A stretch of 64,000 bases of DNA from Porpolomopsis calyptriformis (Eukaryota > Basidiomycota > Agaricomycetes > Agaricales > Hygrophoraceae), in the NCBI GenBank assembly GCA_951640195.1, contig OX621173.1, positions 599,780-663,779 on the forward strand. Reading direction: 5' to 3'. The notes under the pieces were generated by a model. That model was not told the origin of the DNA. It ran no database searches and saw only the letters and a program-made list of their open reading frames with translations. Positions 23,646-33,576 of this stretch are shown piece by piece. Positions within the stretch are counted from its first letter, which is position 1. Each line of letters starts with the position of its first letter. Position numbers and translations under genes: made by a program.

Positions 23646-23948
23646 TTCTAACACGAATATGAAAGCCAAGGACGGCACATAGAAGGGACACGATGGTCAT
23701 GGGTGACGTTGTCTCATTATTCATATATAGATTATCCGGAATGAGATACCGCTGGGGATCTCCCAGTTCCTAATGCAAAACAGTTGGCCAATGGGCCGGT
23801 CGTCCCGCTATTGATTATCCCCGCGCAAAACTGGTAGACTGTCGTAGCAGAGACAAAACGCCGGGGCAAACTTGTTAAACCTGAAACTGACATAGCTGTC
23901 GGTCGGACGTATTTATTAACGAGCCTGGAGAGTGGCATGTGTTGCTAT

Positions 23949-25800
23949 CTATGGAGAGAAAATACCCTCAAAGCTCTGGCCCACTTTCTCATTGAGCCCT
24001 TTCCCAATAAGCACGATCTTTCCGGTATCGAGTGGATCACCTCCACCTTGTCTCTGTCCCTTACCCCATGCTTGCCCTTGACCGCCCGAGCTGACCTCGC
24101 GGAGCTCATAGATGCTCCGCACACCTTGCAGCACATACTCCTGGCCGGTGTGCATTCGGAGTAGGCCCTTACATCGAAAAACTTGCAGCTCCGGGTGGTC
24201 CTGTCTTTTTTCTTGATCATCTGAGACAGGGTAATGGTCATCGGCTGGACCATACCAGGAAGGCAGACGGTTTTCCCACAACAGGGTGCGAATCCACTCG
24301 TCTAGTCTCGCGAGGCGGGAGGGTGAGTCTAAGAGAGGACAGCGAAGCTGAAGGCTCGATATTCCGCGGGTGGTGTAATGGTGATGACTGCTCGGTGGAT
24401 GCTCGTGCTCGTGCTGGTGTTCGTCAGCATGAGCAGGAAGTTGGGAACAGGACACACGAGTATTAGAATGGGGTAGAAACGAGGAGTGGTATGCACCGAT
24501 CTCCATGATAATATTTGGATCAATCTGTGCCTTGATGGTGTGGTAGACGGGTGCGACTGGGTTCACGCGATGAACGATCGCCTCCAGAGATGACACCTCG
24601 GTATCAGAGACGAGGTCAACCTTGTTGAGTAAAATCAGATCGGCACAGCCGATTTGCCTATTGGTGGAAGTTGAGAACGATATGCCAACGCTTGAACATC
24701 TGGGACGGAATCACCGTAGACTTTCTCCAACGCTGTCACCTTCGACAGTGCTGTCCTCCTCTATTTGCTTTTAGTTCATTTATTAAAAAAATTTCGTGAC
24801 TACTACTTCAAGGACAATGCACGTATGTCTGCTCACCTTGTTCCCAAATACAGCATCGACAACACATACAACACCGTCGAGCGCACTGTGATGTCAATCA
24901 CGGGTCAAAAGTTCCATCCACGGAGGGCCGAATCCGATTGACATCATTGAACAACTGATGTGGAGAAAAAACAACGTACATGTCCTTTCCTAGTCCTTCT
25001 GCAAATTCCTCGTTTTGCCAGAACATCGAGGCGATGGGACCTATCATATTGTGTTGTATTATACAGTCAGACACATCCGCATAATGGATAGCAAAAGAAC
25101 CTACCTGGATCTGCGAGACCAGTGGTTTCTAACAAGATATGATCGAACGAGCCTTTACGGTACATCAACTTTTCTATGGCTGCGATGCCGGAGTTCTTGA
25201 TGCTGCAACACAAGCATCCATTCGCAAGCTCTAGGAGCTCCTCAGATTCGGGCCACTCCCCCGTCGGGTCGTCTTGAGATGGAACCGTGATAGTCTTCGC
25301 TAATTATTTAAAGTCCCAGATCAAGTGAAAGGACGACCATTATGAGCAAATGGGTAAACTGTAAGATGCATGAGAGCCGTGCCATCGCACCTTCGATGTC
25401 CTGTTGATCATCAATTTGCGTTCATGGAAGAAAAGATAGAAACAACTTACTGCCGTATCAGCGAACTCGTTCATGATGACCGCGATGCGGTAGCCATGAT
25501 TCTCTGTTAAAATTCGCCTGCCAAAGCCGTTTCTGGTAAGTCATGCACAACCACGACAGAACCTGAGAGCTTTCCCGGTCTACCACACGGTATCAACTCA
25601 AAAAGTTACGTACCTGAGAAGGGTTGTTTTTCCGGCACCCAGGAAGCCCGTGATGATGGTGAGAGGAATCCGATGGGCCTTTGGCGACTCCTCCTGTCTA
25701 TTGTCATGTTGGATGAGCAATCTGCGAGTGGAACGGACTTCAGCTCTAAGGACAGAAAAGTAACAAGCACACCGTACGGTACTTCATCATCGGATTCCAT
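23949..25800 (-). CDS. Zng1/CobW-type GTPase (COG0523 metallochaperone)
   Basis: Multi-exon gene beginning MESDDE, then an intron and [26 protein letters not shown], a Walker A loop. Further exons read [18 protein letters not shown], the metal-binding motif [12 protein letters not shown] (25200 region), [13 protein letters not shown], and [12 protein letters not shown]. The last exon (to 23949) carries a His-rich run [18 protein letters not shown] and the CobW C-terminal domain ([15 protein letters not shown], then EVLRCKGL-like [14 protein letters not shown]). The family transfers metal to client proteins at the cost of GTP; eukaryotic Zng1 delivers zinc to methionine aminopeptidase. GLCC with the flanking Cys and the His-rich tract support a metal role. 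The upstream promoter is shared with rvt. Confidence 0.85.
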
Positions 25801-25950
25801 TCAGACTAACTTTGTCTCCTATAAGTTTGGCGAATCAGATGACCATCCACGGTTGTCTTCGTTGAGGTCTGCCTGACTATTGATTTACATCACCCAGGTC
25901 CGGGACCGCAAAAAACAGGGGGGTTGAGCGTGGAATGACTCGACAGCGCG

Positions 25951-25958
25951 TATAAAAA
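25951..25958 (+). promoter_or_regulatory. TATA-like box upstream of rvt
   Basis: TATAAAAA lies 133 bp before the rvt start codon, in the 290-bp divergent spacer. This is a plausible core promoter. No other element is claimed. Confidence 0.4.
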
Positions 25959-26090
25959 CCTGGCGATTGGCAAAATTTGGCTCAACCCACATCTCGTTCA
26001 AGTGGATTTCTCATGGGGTTCGTACAACCAATTGTTTCTTATTGACTTCGATTATTACATATCGACAGTAACTCCCATCGTACATCACCA

Positions 26091-28652
26091 ATGTCGCTGG
26101 CTTTCAACCAGACCTTAAAATTCATCACCAAAACCAAACTTGACGAGCTCCAGAAACGCCGTCTTGCATACCAAGTCCATGCTAATATCCTTCAGGAGGC
26201 GAACAAGGCACCAAATGACCTGGCCAAAGTAGAAATTCTCCTCAAAGCAGTGCGCTCCTGGACCGGACCGGGCGCGGTCATCGGGTCGCGTACGGCTGGT
26301 GCCAAAATTGATCTTTCGAACCTCGATCTCTGGATTCTCCAAGCCAAGAGAGACCCTGGTTTTCCCCCTGACCTCCTGAAGAATTGGGCCAATATCTTAG
26401 AGACCCACATTCGTCATACCCAGAGGAAATTTGACTACGCCAAGCTCTTTGGAGAGCTTATGAATGAGTGGCTGTCTAGCGGGGACTCCTCAGTTCCCTC
26501 CGCCCCCACGAAGAACTCGGGCGAGTCGTTCGTCGTCGTCCCAGGTAGAAAGGAGTTATTTGAGCAACAGGATCGCCTCGTTTCCATCATTTTTGAGCCC
26601 AAATCCATCGACACTGCCGCTCTTAAATCATATCTCACCGAACTTTTTGAAGGAGACAATGCTGTCAAGGAGTTGAAATGTATCCGCGTGGCTATTGAAC
26701 AGTTTAGTGAGCACCTCCAACAGAAGACCATCACGGCTGCCGACCTCCGATTGGCCATTAGGGACCTCCTCGCTTCCGCCCTTCTGAATGAGGATAACCG
26801 CACGATCTTGCGAGAGTTTTTGGAGAACCAGACCATCCTTGAAGAGGTGGCGAACGTTCTTACCCTGCGTCTTGCCAGCCTTGACACCTGGTCTTGGCCC
26901 GCCAGTGGTGTTACCGTCGAGATGCGTCGTCATATAAACGGCAAATACCGCGCCTTCACCGATTCTGAATTCCTGGATGCGATTTTCCTGCATTATCTTG
27001 GTGTAGCTTGGCAGGTCAAATTCAAGCAAATCTTTCGTGGCCTCATCGCGTCCGAGATTTGGAAACTTTCGTGTCCGCCGGTTTCGAATGTTGAAAACCA
27101 CCGTCGAACACAGTATTTTGACGAGTCGGCAGACGACCTGACTATCGAACGCACGCGGGTGTCGGCGCGGTACACGATAACTCTTTCCCAGCTCTCCGAC
27201 AGTGCAGGTTCAACCCCCGTTTATGACGACCTCCTGGACGACACCATGGGTGGAAGGCAGGACGTATCTGCAGCGATGATCAAGAAAAATCTTTTGCATC
27301 TCATGGTGGACGAGTGTCAATTGAACAAAACGATCCACGGTAGTCATGCTCTCCTCCGGTCTGACTTGGAATGGTTCGGCCCATCCTTGTCTCATGACTT
27401 GATCCTCACCGTCTTTTCTTTCTTCGGTGTCCCTGATCGTTGGTTGAAATTCTTCGAGACCTTCCTCCGCGCACCTCTGCGTTTCAAGGACGACCCCAGC
27501 GGGCAGTTGCGTATCCGGCAGCGCGGAACCCCGATAAGCCACAGTCTTTCTGTTGTCTGTGGCGAAGTCATACTCTTTTGTATGGACTTTGCTGTCAATC
27601 AAAGAGCGGATGGCCTCTTTCTCTATCGGATGCACGATGACTTGTGGTTGTGGGACGCGAAACCCGAAAAAGTCGCAGCTGGTTGGCGTGAGATGAATCG
27701 ATTCGCTTCGCTGGCCGCTCTCACGTTCAACACCAGCAAGACGGGTTCGGCGTGTGTTGGTGAAGTGTCAGATGCTGACCTCCCTCCGGGCGATGTCCGA
27801 TGGGGGTTCCTGAAATTCGAGCCGGAAAAGGGTCGATTTGTGATCGACCAGCAGGACGTTGACCGGGAGATCATAGAGCTTCGTCGCCAGCTCGGTTCCA
27901 CGCAGTCGGTCTTTGGATGGATAAACGCGTATAACAAGTACATGGGATACTTCTTTCGCAATTTTGGCGGTCGCCCTGCGGAATCTTTCGGACGGGCCCA
28001 TGCGGATGATATGATCGATACGCTGGGGAGGATCCAGCGGGAGCTCTTCCCGAGCTCGGATGGTGGTGTGGTCGGTCACTTGCGCGACATGATTGCCGAC
28101 CGATTTGGCGTGCGTGACCTCCCCCATGGCTGTTTCTACCTACCTGTCGAAAGTGGTGGCCTAGAAGTGCGGAACCCGCTCATCGAGTTGTTCGCTCTCC
28201 GGGAGGCCATCGTCTCGGACCCCGAGGACACTTTTCGGAGGGAGATCACGCAGGACTCGCAAATATATCGATCGATGAAGGAAAAGTGGGAGAGTTCCAG
28301 AGCCGGTCAAGACGCTTACGCAAATGCAGGTGTGCAGTTCCCGACGTTTGAGGAGTACGTGTCGCGGCGGGAGACGAGGATAAACCGCTGGATGAAGGCC
28401 TACCAGTTTTTACGGGAAACTCCCAAACTCTCCTATGTCAAGATGACGCCCACGGTTGAAGCGGCACTCGAGAGCGAGAGTTCGATCTATGGATGTTGGG
28501 ATGATATGGATCATGACATACAATGGGTCGTTTCGCTTTATGGCGATGAACTGGTCAACGAATTTGGGAGTTTGGCGGTCGTTGACCCCACTCTGATTCC
28601 GGTTGGTATAGTGCAGCTGTTTAGGGCTTCAAGGATGAGGTTGGACCAGTGA
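26091..28652 (+). CDS. rvt: Domesticated reverse transcriptase-related protein (rvt)
   Basis: Single-exon 853-aa protein. The N-terminal about 250 residues are helical and coiled-coil-like, without nuclease or integrase. The central RT core shows motif A (LRSDLEWFGPSLSHDLI, near residue 425), the block FFGVPDRWLKFFETFL, motif B (RQRGTPISHSLSVVCGEVI), motif C as MHDDLW (about residue 520, in place of YxDD), motif D (LTFNTSKTGSACVG) and motif E (WGFLKFEPEKGRF). These are the hallmarks of the non-mobile rvt genes described in fungi and a few other lineages (Gladyshev and Arkhipova), where the protein polymerises nucleotides but the gene is single-copy and under selection. There are no LTRs, poly-A tail or target duplications next to it. 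It is intact and has no introns, unlike all neighbours. Its cellular role is unknown. Confidence 0.85.
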   Translation: MSLAFNQTLKFITKTKLDELQKRRLAYQVHANILQEANKAPNDLAKVEILLKAVRSWTGPGAVIGSRTAGAKIDLSNLDLWILQAKRDPGFPPDLLKNWANILETHIRHTQRKFDYAKLFGELMNEWLSSGDSSVPSAPTKNSGESFVVVPGRKELFEQQDRLVSIIFEPKSIDTAALKSYLTELFEGDNAVKELKCIRVAIEQFSEHLQQKTITAADLRLAIRDLLASALLNEDNRTILREFLENQTILEEVANVLTLRLASLDTWSWPASGVTVEMRRHINGKYRAFTDSEFLDAIFLHYLGVAWQVKFKQIFRGLIASEIWKLSCPPVSNVENHRRTQYFDESADDLTIERTRVSARYTITLSQLSDSAGSTPVYDDLLDDTMGGRQDVSAAMIKKNLLHLMVDECQLNKTIHGSHALLRSDLEWFGPSLSHDLILTVFSFFGVPDRWLKFFETFLRAPLRFKDDPSGQLRIRQRGTPISHSLSVVCGEVILFCMDFAVNQRADGLFLYRMHDDLWLWDAKPEKVAAGWREMNRFASLAALTFNTSKTGSACVGEVSDADLPPGDVRWGFLKFEPEKGRFVIDQQDVDREIIELRRQLGSTQSVFGWINAYNKYMGYFFRNFGGRPAESFGRAHADDMIDTLGRIQRELFPSSDGGVVGHLRDMIADRFGVRDLPHGCFYLPVESGGLEVRNPLIELFALREAIVSDPEDTFRREITQDSQIYRSMKEKWESSRAGQDAYANAGVQFPTFEEYVSRRETRINRWMKAYQFLRETPKLSYVKMTPTVEAALESESSIYGCWDDMDHDIQWVVSLYGDELVNEFGSLAVVDPTLIPVGIVQLFRASRMRLDQ

Positions 28653-28770
28653 TCATCGTGCCTTTCGCATAGGTGTTGCTACATTCCTTTCAAATGTAAA
28701 TTAGCATGCGGCCCTACGGACTTATTTCAGCAATGAGTTTCTCACAGTGCACACCCATTCCCGATGTTCC

Positions 28771-29656
28771 ATGTTTCTCCGACGCAGCTTTGACACGCTG
28801 AACATCCACACCCTCTCGCGCTCGTGGACACTCTCAATCCATCTACACCACCTAATTCAGATTCGCCTCGCATCATCTACCTCAAACCAGACGTTGTTTC
28901 CATACCCCAAACACGCCAGACCGACACCTCACCAAATATTCCATCTCCCGCCTAACGCGTCACAGCAAGAGATCAAAGCAAGATGTAAGTCCGTCGTTTA
29001 ATTATTTTATTTTTATTTTTAATTCTTTTCCCCAAAAGACTATGACCTTGTCCGCGCACACCATCCGGACTCACCACTCTGTCGCGATGTCTCGCATGAG
29101 GACCGCCAAGCGCGATTCCAAGCGATAACGGCTGCATATGACCTCCTTCGTGGGGTGAGGCCTCGCGGCGCTGCTGGTTTTGCGGAGGAACTCGGGAAGA
29201 GGAGGCGGGGTTCCCGTTCTGCCCGCCATCGTCGACAGGGAGGTAGCGCTGGTGGAGATGACTACAGCCGTGCGCATGAGTATGGATATGCAACGGGCTT
29301 GGGGGGAGATGATCGGTGGAAGGACAGGGTTATTGTGTTTGCCGGGATATTCGTGCGTCCAATCTGCCTTCTGCTCGGCTTCACGGTTGAAAATTGTCGG
29401 CTTTGGTTCACTCTGTTGAAATCTCAAGACTCTGGCTGTGGGTCTTGCACCTGGCGTATTTCTCTTCCCTGTCGGTATCAATGAGCGCCATCGTTCTGCG
29501 TCCGCCAACCTAGCCGAGGCGCGCAAAGAAGCGAGAGAGGATGGCGCGGCACGGAGAAAGGAGGTCAGAAGGCGGGTAGTGGAGAACAACAGGCTACAAC
29601 GATCAGAAGAACGCGGAGACAAGTTGAAGAAAGATTCGCAGGTCGAGGATGTGTAG
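28771..29656 (+). CDS. Mitochondrial-type J-domain (DnaJ) protein
   Basis: Three exons joined by GTAAGT...AAAAG near 28983-29038 and GTGCGT...CAAG near 29353-29430. The chosen ATG at 28771 gives MFLRRSFDTLNIHTLSRSW, an arginine-rich, acid-free presequence typical of mitochondrial import. The J domain follows (HQIFHLPPNASQQEIKARYYDLVRAHHPDSP) with the invariant HPD loop, then QARFQAITAAYDLLRG. A glycine/arginine linker leads to a hydrophobic segment (DRVIVFAGIFTLAVGLAPGVFLF) and a charged helical C-terminus rich in Glu, Arg and Lys. The architecture fits a membrane-anchored J-protein that recruits mitochondrial Hsp70. I cannot assign a specific orthologue. Confidence 0.8.
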
Positions 29657-30175
29657 ACTCCCGTCATTGTCCTAACATCAGTTCGTAAACGAGGGATCTA
29701 ATGGGTTTTTAAGGTGACACGCTCTGATGATGATCCTCGGTAACCCCAACGGTGCTGACCCAAAACCATCAGGCAACAGCTCTCTCATGGTCGTTCTCTT
29801 CACCCCACCATAACCAATCGTCTGTTATATCCGCTGTCGATGATTCGGTTTGAGGCGTAGCCCTAGGCGCGAGGAACGTTTGGCAGGACTCATAGCTGTA
29901 GCAACTCTCACTGGCGCATTACGCCTCAGCTGATAACACCACTTTTAGTCTACCCAAATAACTCTCGGAATCCGTTGTCGCAGCGATCCAGGCGTCAGTA
30001 GAACGTGATTTGTTCAATTTATTATGAGATTCGCATATTTCACACTGAGTTATGTCTGCTTCTCGCCTTGTTTACCCCGAGTGGTACATCCTGGGCATTC
30101 AAAAACTCTCTCAACTCGAAGCCGATGTCATGTCTCACTGTCTCCCCCGATTGTGGTGGTACAATGGGGTCTGGG
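29657..30175. other. Convergent intergenic region, nothing seen
   Basis: About 520 bp between the J-protein gene and SSP3 (tail to tail). It should hold the two 3' untranslated regions. No supported gene or repeat. Confidence 0.45.
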
Positions 30176-30630
30176 TTATGTACCAAATCCGAAGCAACCT
30201 GGTGCTATCGAAGGATGTGAATTATGGAGCTCAAGAAAACCCATCAGACATACGTGGTGGGGGTGGATGTCCTTCCAGTCCAAACGAATGGCCGTTTTCA
30301 TGATGAAACTGCAGTTTTGCAGGATTTCTTTTCGTGTAATATTTGCTTTGGCCCGATATTTGCTTTGACACACACCGTCCTATTGAAGGAATAAATCATC
30401 AAGCCCCAAAAATTGGAAGTTAGACGTACAATTATTGCTTGCACCTCCTGATTCGTGAGTCCTTCCACTAGGATGTCTGGGTTTGCAGAACCAGTGCCCG
30501 TGTGTTGGATTGGAGAATTGGGGTGATTGCTTGGGGTATGATGGGAACTAGTGGGTGGAGACGCTGGAGCAGCATTTATGATAGCCACATTAACGAGCAA
30601 TGTGAATATGGCGATCATTGGGAGACGCAT
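30176..30630 (-). CDS. Small secreted protein SSP3
   Basis: Exon 1 encodes MRLPMIAIFTLLVNVAIINA, a signal peptide with the AAP cleavage context shared with SSP1 and SSP2, then a Ser/Pro/His-rich region to NQEVQAII. An intron (GTACGT to AATAG, about 30373-30423) leads to DGVCQSKYRAKANITRKEIL and a C-terminus ending in GCFGFGT, about 130 residues in all. Only part of the CX3C frame of its paralogues remains (CQSKY and NCSFI). The upstream 100 bp share the family promoter. Secretion is inferred from the signal peptide; the function is unknown. Confidence 0.65.
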
Positions 30631-30745
30631 GATGGTTCGATCTTGTAGGTGATGACGATGAAGTATTCAAAAAGACCTGCTTTCTGTGGTGAGGAGTGGC
30701 CGGCACTGCTGGAAAGATGTGAGCTCGACGTTGGGTTTTTATACA
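30631..30745 (-). promoter_or_regulatory. SSP-family promoter of SSP3
   Basis: On the minus strand this region reads, in order, TATAAAAA (30736-30743), a CATCTTTCC block, AGTGCCGGCCACTCC, and AGAAAGCAGGTC before the ATG. The last three blocks recur in the same order and spacing upstream of SSP1 and SSP2, so they are shared control or leader elements. Confidence 0.6.
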
Positions 30746-31544
30746 TCGTGCCTGATTTAAATATCAAATTCAAAAGTCATTTTTTTGTCACAAGCCATTG
30801 AATAATTTGCAAGGCGGAACAGCGTACGGTATCAAGCTCGTTGTATTCAGCAATTTCCAATGGTGCCGATACTGGATAGTTTTGTCGGTCGTTGACAGCT
30901 CTGAGCAACTTCATCTTGCGGGCTTATCGTAACCACGAGGCAATTTGAAAGTGCCCCTATCTACAGTCTCTTCCCCCCTCTCTTCACTGCCCTTGGCGGC
31001 AATCGGAAATTGGTTGTTGGGATATTCAAAAGTGTGGTCATCCTAGCTGTCCAAACGTCGCGCATCCCACTGAGCTAACTATTCGCACACCCATCACAGT
31101 ACTCTGGCACTTTCAGGCCATACATATACCTTTCCATATATCAAAGTCCCTTGTGGTGACCAACACCTGCCTACACTACGTAGGTGTCTTTGGAAAACAC
31201 AAGGCCTTCAATGCTGGTGTAAAGAGAGATCGCGTGCCAGCTTCCCATTTCAAGTTGTCAAGTGCGTGACCGAATCGGGCCGGCGTTTGGAAACCAGAGT
31301 GTTTCGAGCCAAGATTCAATGTTTCAAACAGCCAGTCACTTGATGTCCTATTCCCCCGAGAATGCCTCGTTGATGCAATTGGATATGATACTCAAGTTGA
31401 CCGGTGGGAGAAGCGATGGCGGATGTTGTGGAGACACTAGTGCTCCATTCACAATATGGAGGATATATGCAAAACGATGCTTTGAACCTAAGCACTCTGC
31501 ATATCACGGATCAATGACAGCCGTAAGAATACAGCTGAGGAGGT
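30746..31544. other. Intergenic stretch with no supported gene
   Basis: About 800 bp. A plus-strand open frame at 31262-31576 has no start context, intron or motif that supports it. Most of the stretch is upstream of SSP3. Confidence 0.4.
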
Positions 31545-31725
31545 ATGAACACGAAAGCAAGGTATCCAATAAATAAAAATTACCCAATTTGCTTCTCTCC
31601 CTCGTAGCCCTTCAGATATTGGTCTTTCGGAGGTCAGTTAGGCTTGCTGTGTCAGATGCGAGGATTGTGTTTTGAAGAAGTAAAGTCGACCTGCGTTTGC
31701 TTGCCTGATTGTATAAAGCATAGAG
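31545..31725 (-). pseudogene. Relic of the HCNGP gene 3' end
   Basis: Blocks ACACGAAAGCAAGG, CATCCAATAAATAAA-like, GTAGCCCTTCAGATA, GAAGAAGTAAAGTCGA and TTGCTTGCCTGA match, in order and on the same strand, the last exon and 3' flank of the intact HCNGP gene at 38460-38740, with deletions between them. It is a decayed copy of the gene end only. The kinase pair lies exactly between the relic and the intact gene. Confidence 0.65.
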
Positions 31726-31782
31726 CTTAAGTGGCCAAGTGATGCAGACACTACGGTACACCATAACCATTCCCTCCCACCC

Positions 31783-33405
31783 CTACCTAATCACCGCCGC
31801 CAACTCCTCCAACTCCCCCAACACATATTCAACCTCATCCCCCACTCCGCCGCCTTCCCCCACCTCCCCAACCTCCAAACACCTCCTCACAACCCTCGCA
31901 TACCTCTCCCCTACTACCGCCACCACCCTTTCCGTCATCCTGAACAACTCCTCCCTCCTCCCCTCGGCACTCCTCCCCCTCAAAACCTCGGCACTCGCCT
32001 CCCACGGCCTCCACCGTGCAAGCTCTAACAACACAACACCAAGGCTGTACAGATCATGCGCCTTCTGATACCGCTCCTCCGGATCCACCACATCCGCCTG
32101 CATGACCTGGCGTGTGGGATGCTGGTAAATCTGATACCGCCATGAATCCGCCAGGTCCTCTTCAGTGGGAGGACCAGTGGTGCGGTCAGCATCGCGACGA
32201 CTGTACTCGAAACCTGCGAGAAAGGCGGCGCCTAGGGTGGAGGGGAAATGTTTCATCTCCTTTTCTCCCCCAGTGGAGGTCGCGGGGTTGCGGGAGAGGA
32301 TGATGATGTTGTGCGAGGAGATGGCCTTGTGGACCCACCCAATCGAGTGGCAGTAGAACACTGCGACGGCAATTTGGCGTGCGAGCTCGAAGCGCGCGCC
32401 CAGGGTGTGTTGCGCAATGAGGCGGGCCCCAGATTTGGAGGATGCGGAGAGGAGGGTGTGTAGGGTTGCTGGTTGGTCTGGGGGAAAGGAGGACGGGGAG
32501 ATGGCAGCGGAGGAGAATGCGTATTTGGCAGAGTAGCCCTTGGGGAGCTGGTAGATGAGACCGTAGAAGGCGTTGGAGGGGTCAAGGGAGAGTGGTGTAA
32601 AGCCCTTTGAGCGGAGCACATGCATGGAGAGCGGATCGGCAGCACGGAGGACTGCAGAGAGCTTATGGAGTTCTTCACGGATCCAGGTCATGGTTTCGGG
32701 GGAGTGGGCGAATTCAGGGCGGACGTGTTTGAGTTCAAGGATGTAGTGGGGAGTGCCAGGCTCAGAGGATTGGATGATAGACCGGTTTGTGTGGGGGAAA
32801 TCAGTTAGGAAGGCAGTTCGAGGGAGCTCGACATCCGGGTCGATGGTGGAGAGGCTGGCCATGTTAATGAATTTTTGTTTGAGTTCTTCCATGCGGGTTT
32901 GGGCTTTGAAGCCATTGAAGGAGTCTTGGGTGATGGCTTTGCCCAAGTCCTGCTTCATGTTGTGGGGTAGCAGTGTGAGGCGGAGGCTCAGCCGCCTGCT
33001 CCATTCGAACAGCTCCCTCTCTGCTTTCTGCAGGCCACCCCCAACTCGTAGCCATTTCACTCTGGCTGATACATTGCTGGTTCCTCCCTCAACAATTTTC
33101 ACAATTTTAGTCTTGGTTTCGAGTAGAATCGGGTCGATATGGAGTAGGACTTTCTGGATATGATCGTAATCTGTGTCGGGGATGGAACCAGTATCAGGTG
33201 GGTATGATTGCTGGAGTACCTCCTTGAGCTGCGTGAGGAGGGATATATCATCTGCCAGGCGCGTACTCAGAGACACAATAGATGCCGGCGCGTTGCGATA
33301 AGCCTGAATGAGAGCTGCGATCTCTTTGGCAATACGAAGTGTCGCTGAGATGGCATGGAGAACGTCCAACCCAACAGCCATTGTAGGACTCATAATCCAT
33401 ATCAA
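31783..33405 (-). CDS. HeLo-like N-terminal domain plus pseudokinase protein
   Basis: Single-exon ORF of 540 aa; the real start may be Met9 (MAVGLDVLHAISATL). Residues 9-145 are predicted helices (IAKEIAALIQAYRNAPASIV...) of the HeLo-like/STAND N-terminal type used by fungal cell-death effectors. Residues 200-470 follow a kinase fold with missing catalytic residues: the HRDxxxxN loop is WVHKAISSHNIIIL (no catalytic Asp), the DFG site is AGFEYS, but the DLYSLGVVLLEL helix and a YQHP segment are kept, as in fungal HeLo-kinase-like proteins. It is transcribed head to head, about 170 bp from the kinase-ankyrin gene. By family knowledge it could act as a membrane-targeting cell-death effector controlled through its pseudokinase. 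That is inference. Confidence 0.7.
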   Translation of the reverse strand: MIWIMSPTMAVGLDVLHAISATLRIAKEIAALIQAYRNAPASIVSLSTRLADDISLLTQLKEVLQQSYPPDTGSIPDTDYDHIQKVLLHIDPILLETKTKIVKIVEGGTSNVSARVKWLRVGGGLQKAERELFEWSRRLSLRLTLLPHNMKQDLGKAITQDSFNGFKAQTRMEELKQKFINMASLSTIDPDVELPRTAFLTDFPHTNRSIIQSSEPGTPHYILELKHVRPEFAHSPETMTWIREELHKLSAVLRAADPLSMHVLRSKGFTPLSLDPSNAFYGLIYQLPKGYSAKYAFSSAAISPSSFPPDQPATLHTLLSASSKSGARLIAQHTLGARFELARQIAVAVFYCHSIGWVHKAISSHNIIILSRNPATSTGGEKEMKHFPSTLGAAFLAGFEYSRRDADRTTGPPTEEDLADSWRYQIYQHPTRQVMQADVVDPEERYQKAHDLYSLGVVLLELARWRPWEASAEVLRGRSAEGRREELFRMTERVVAVVGERYARVVRRCLEVGEVGEGGGVGDEVEYVLGELEELAAVIR

Positions 33406-33576
33406 AAGGCCAGATGCAGGAGTTGGGCTCTGCTCACAGCCAAGCTTGCCTGATTTGTACCCAAAGACCAGACAGAGGCTAGCCAGACTGAGCCAAAGCT
33501 TTGAGACGGGGGCTGAAATCTCCTTTAGCCTCGCAGATTGGGGTCATCCTGTGCTCCTTTTCTTCTAGCATTCATA

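Noticed and set aside
26091..28652. LINE or LTR retrotransposon
   Set aside because: RT motifs match non-mobile rvt; no integrase, endonuclease, RNase H, LTR, poly-A or target duplication is present.
31262..31576. Plus-strand protein of 104 aa
   Set aside because: It overlaps the HCNGP relic, has no splice or motif support and no similarity seen.
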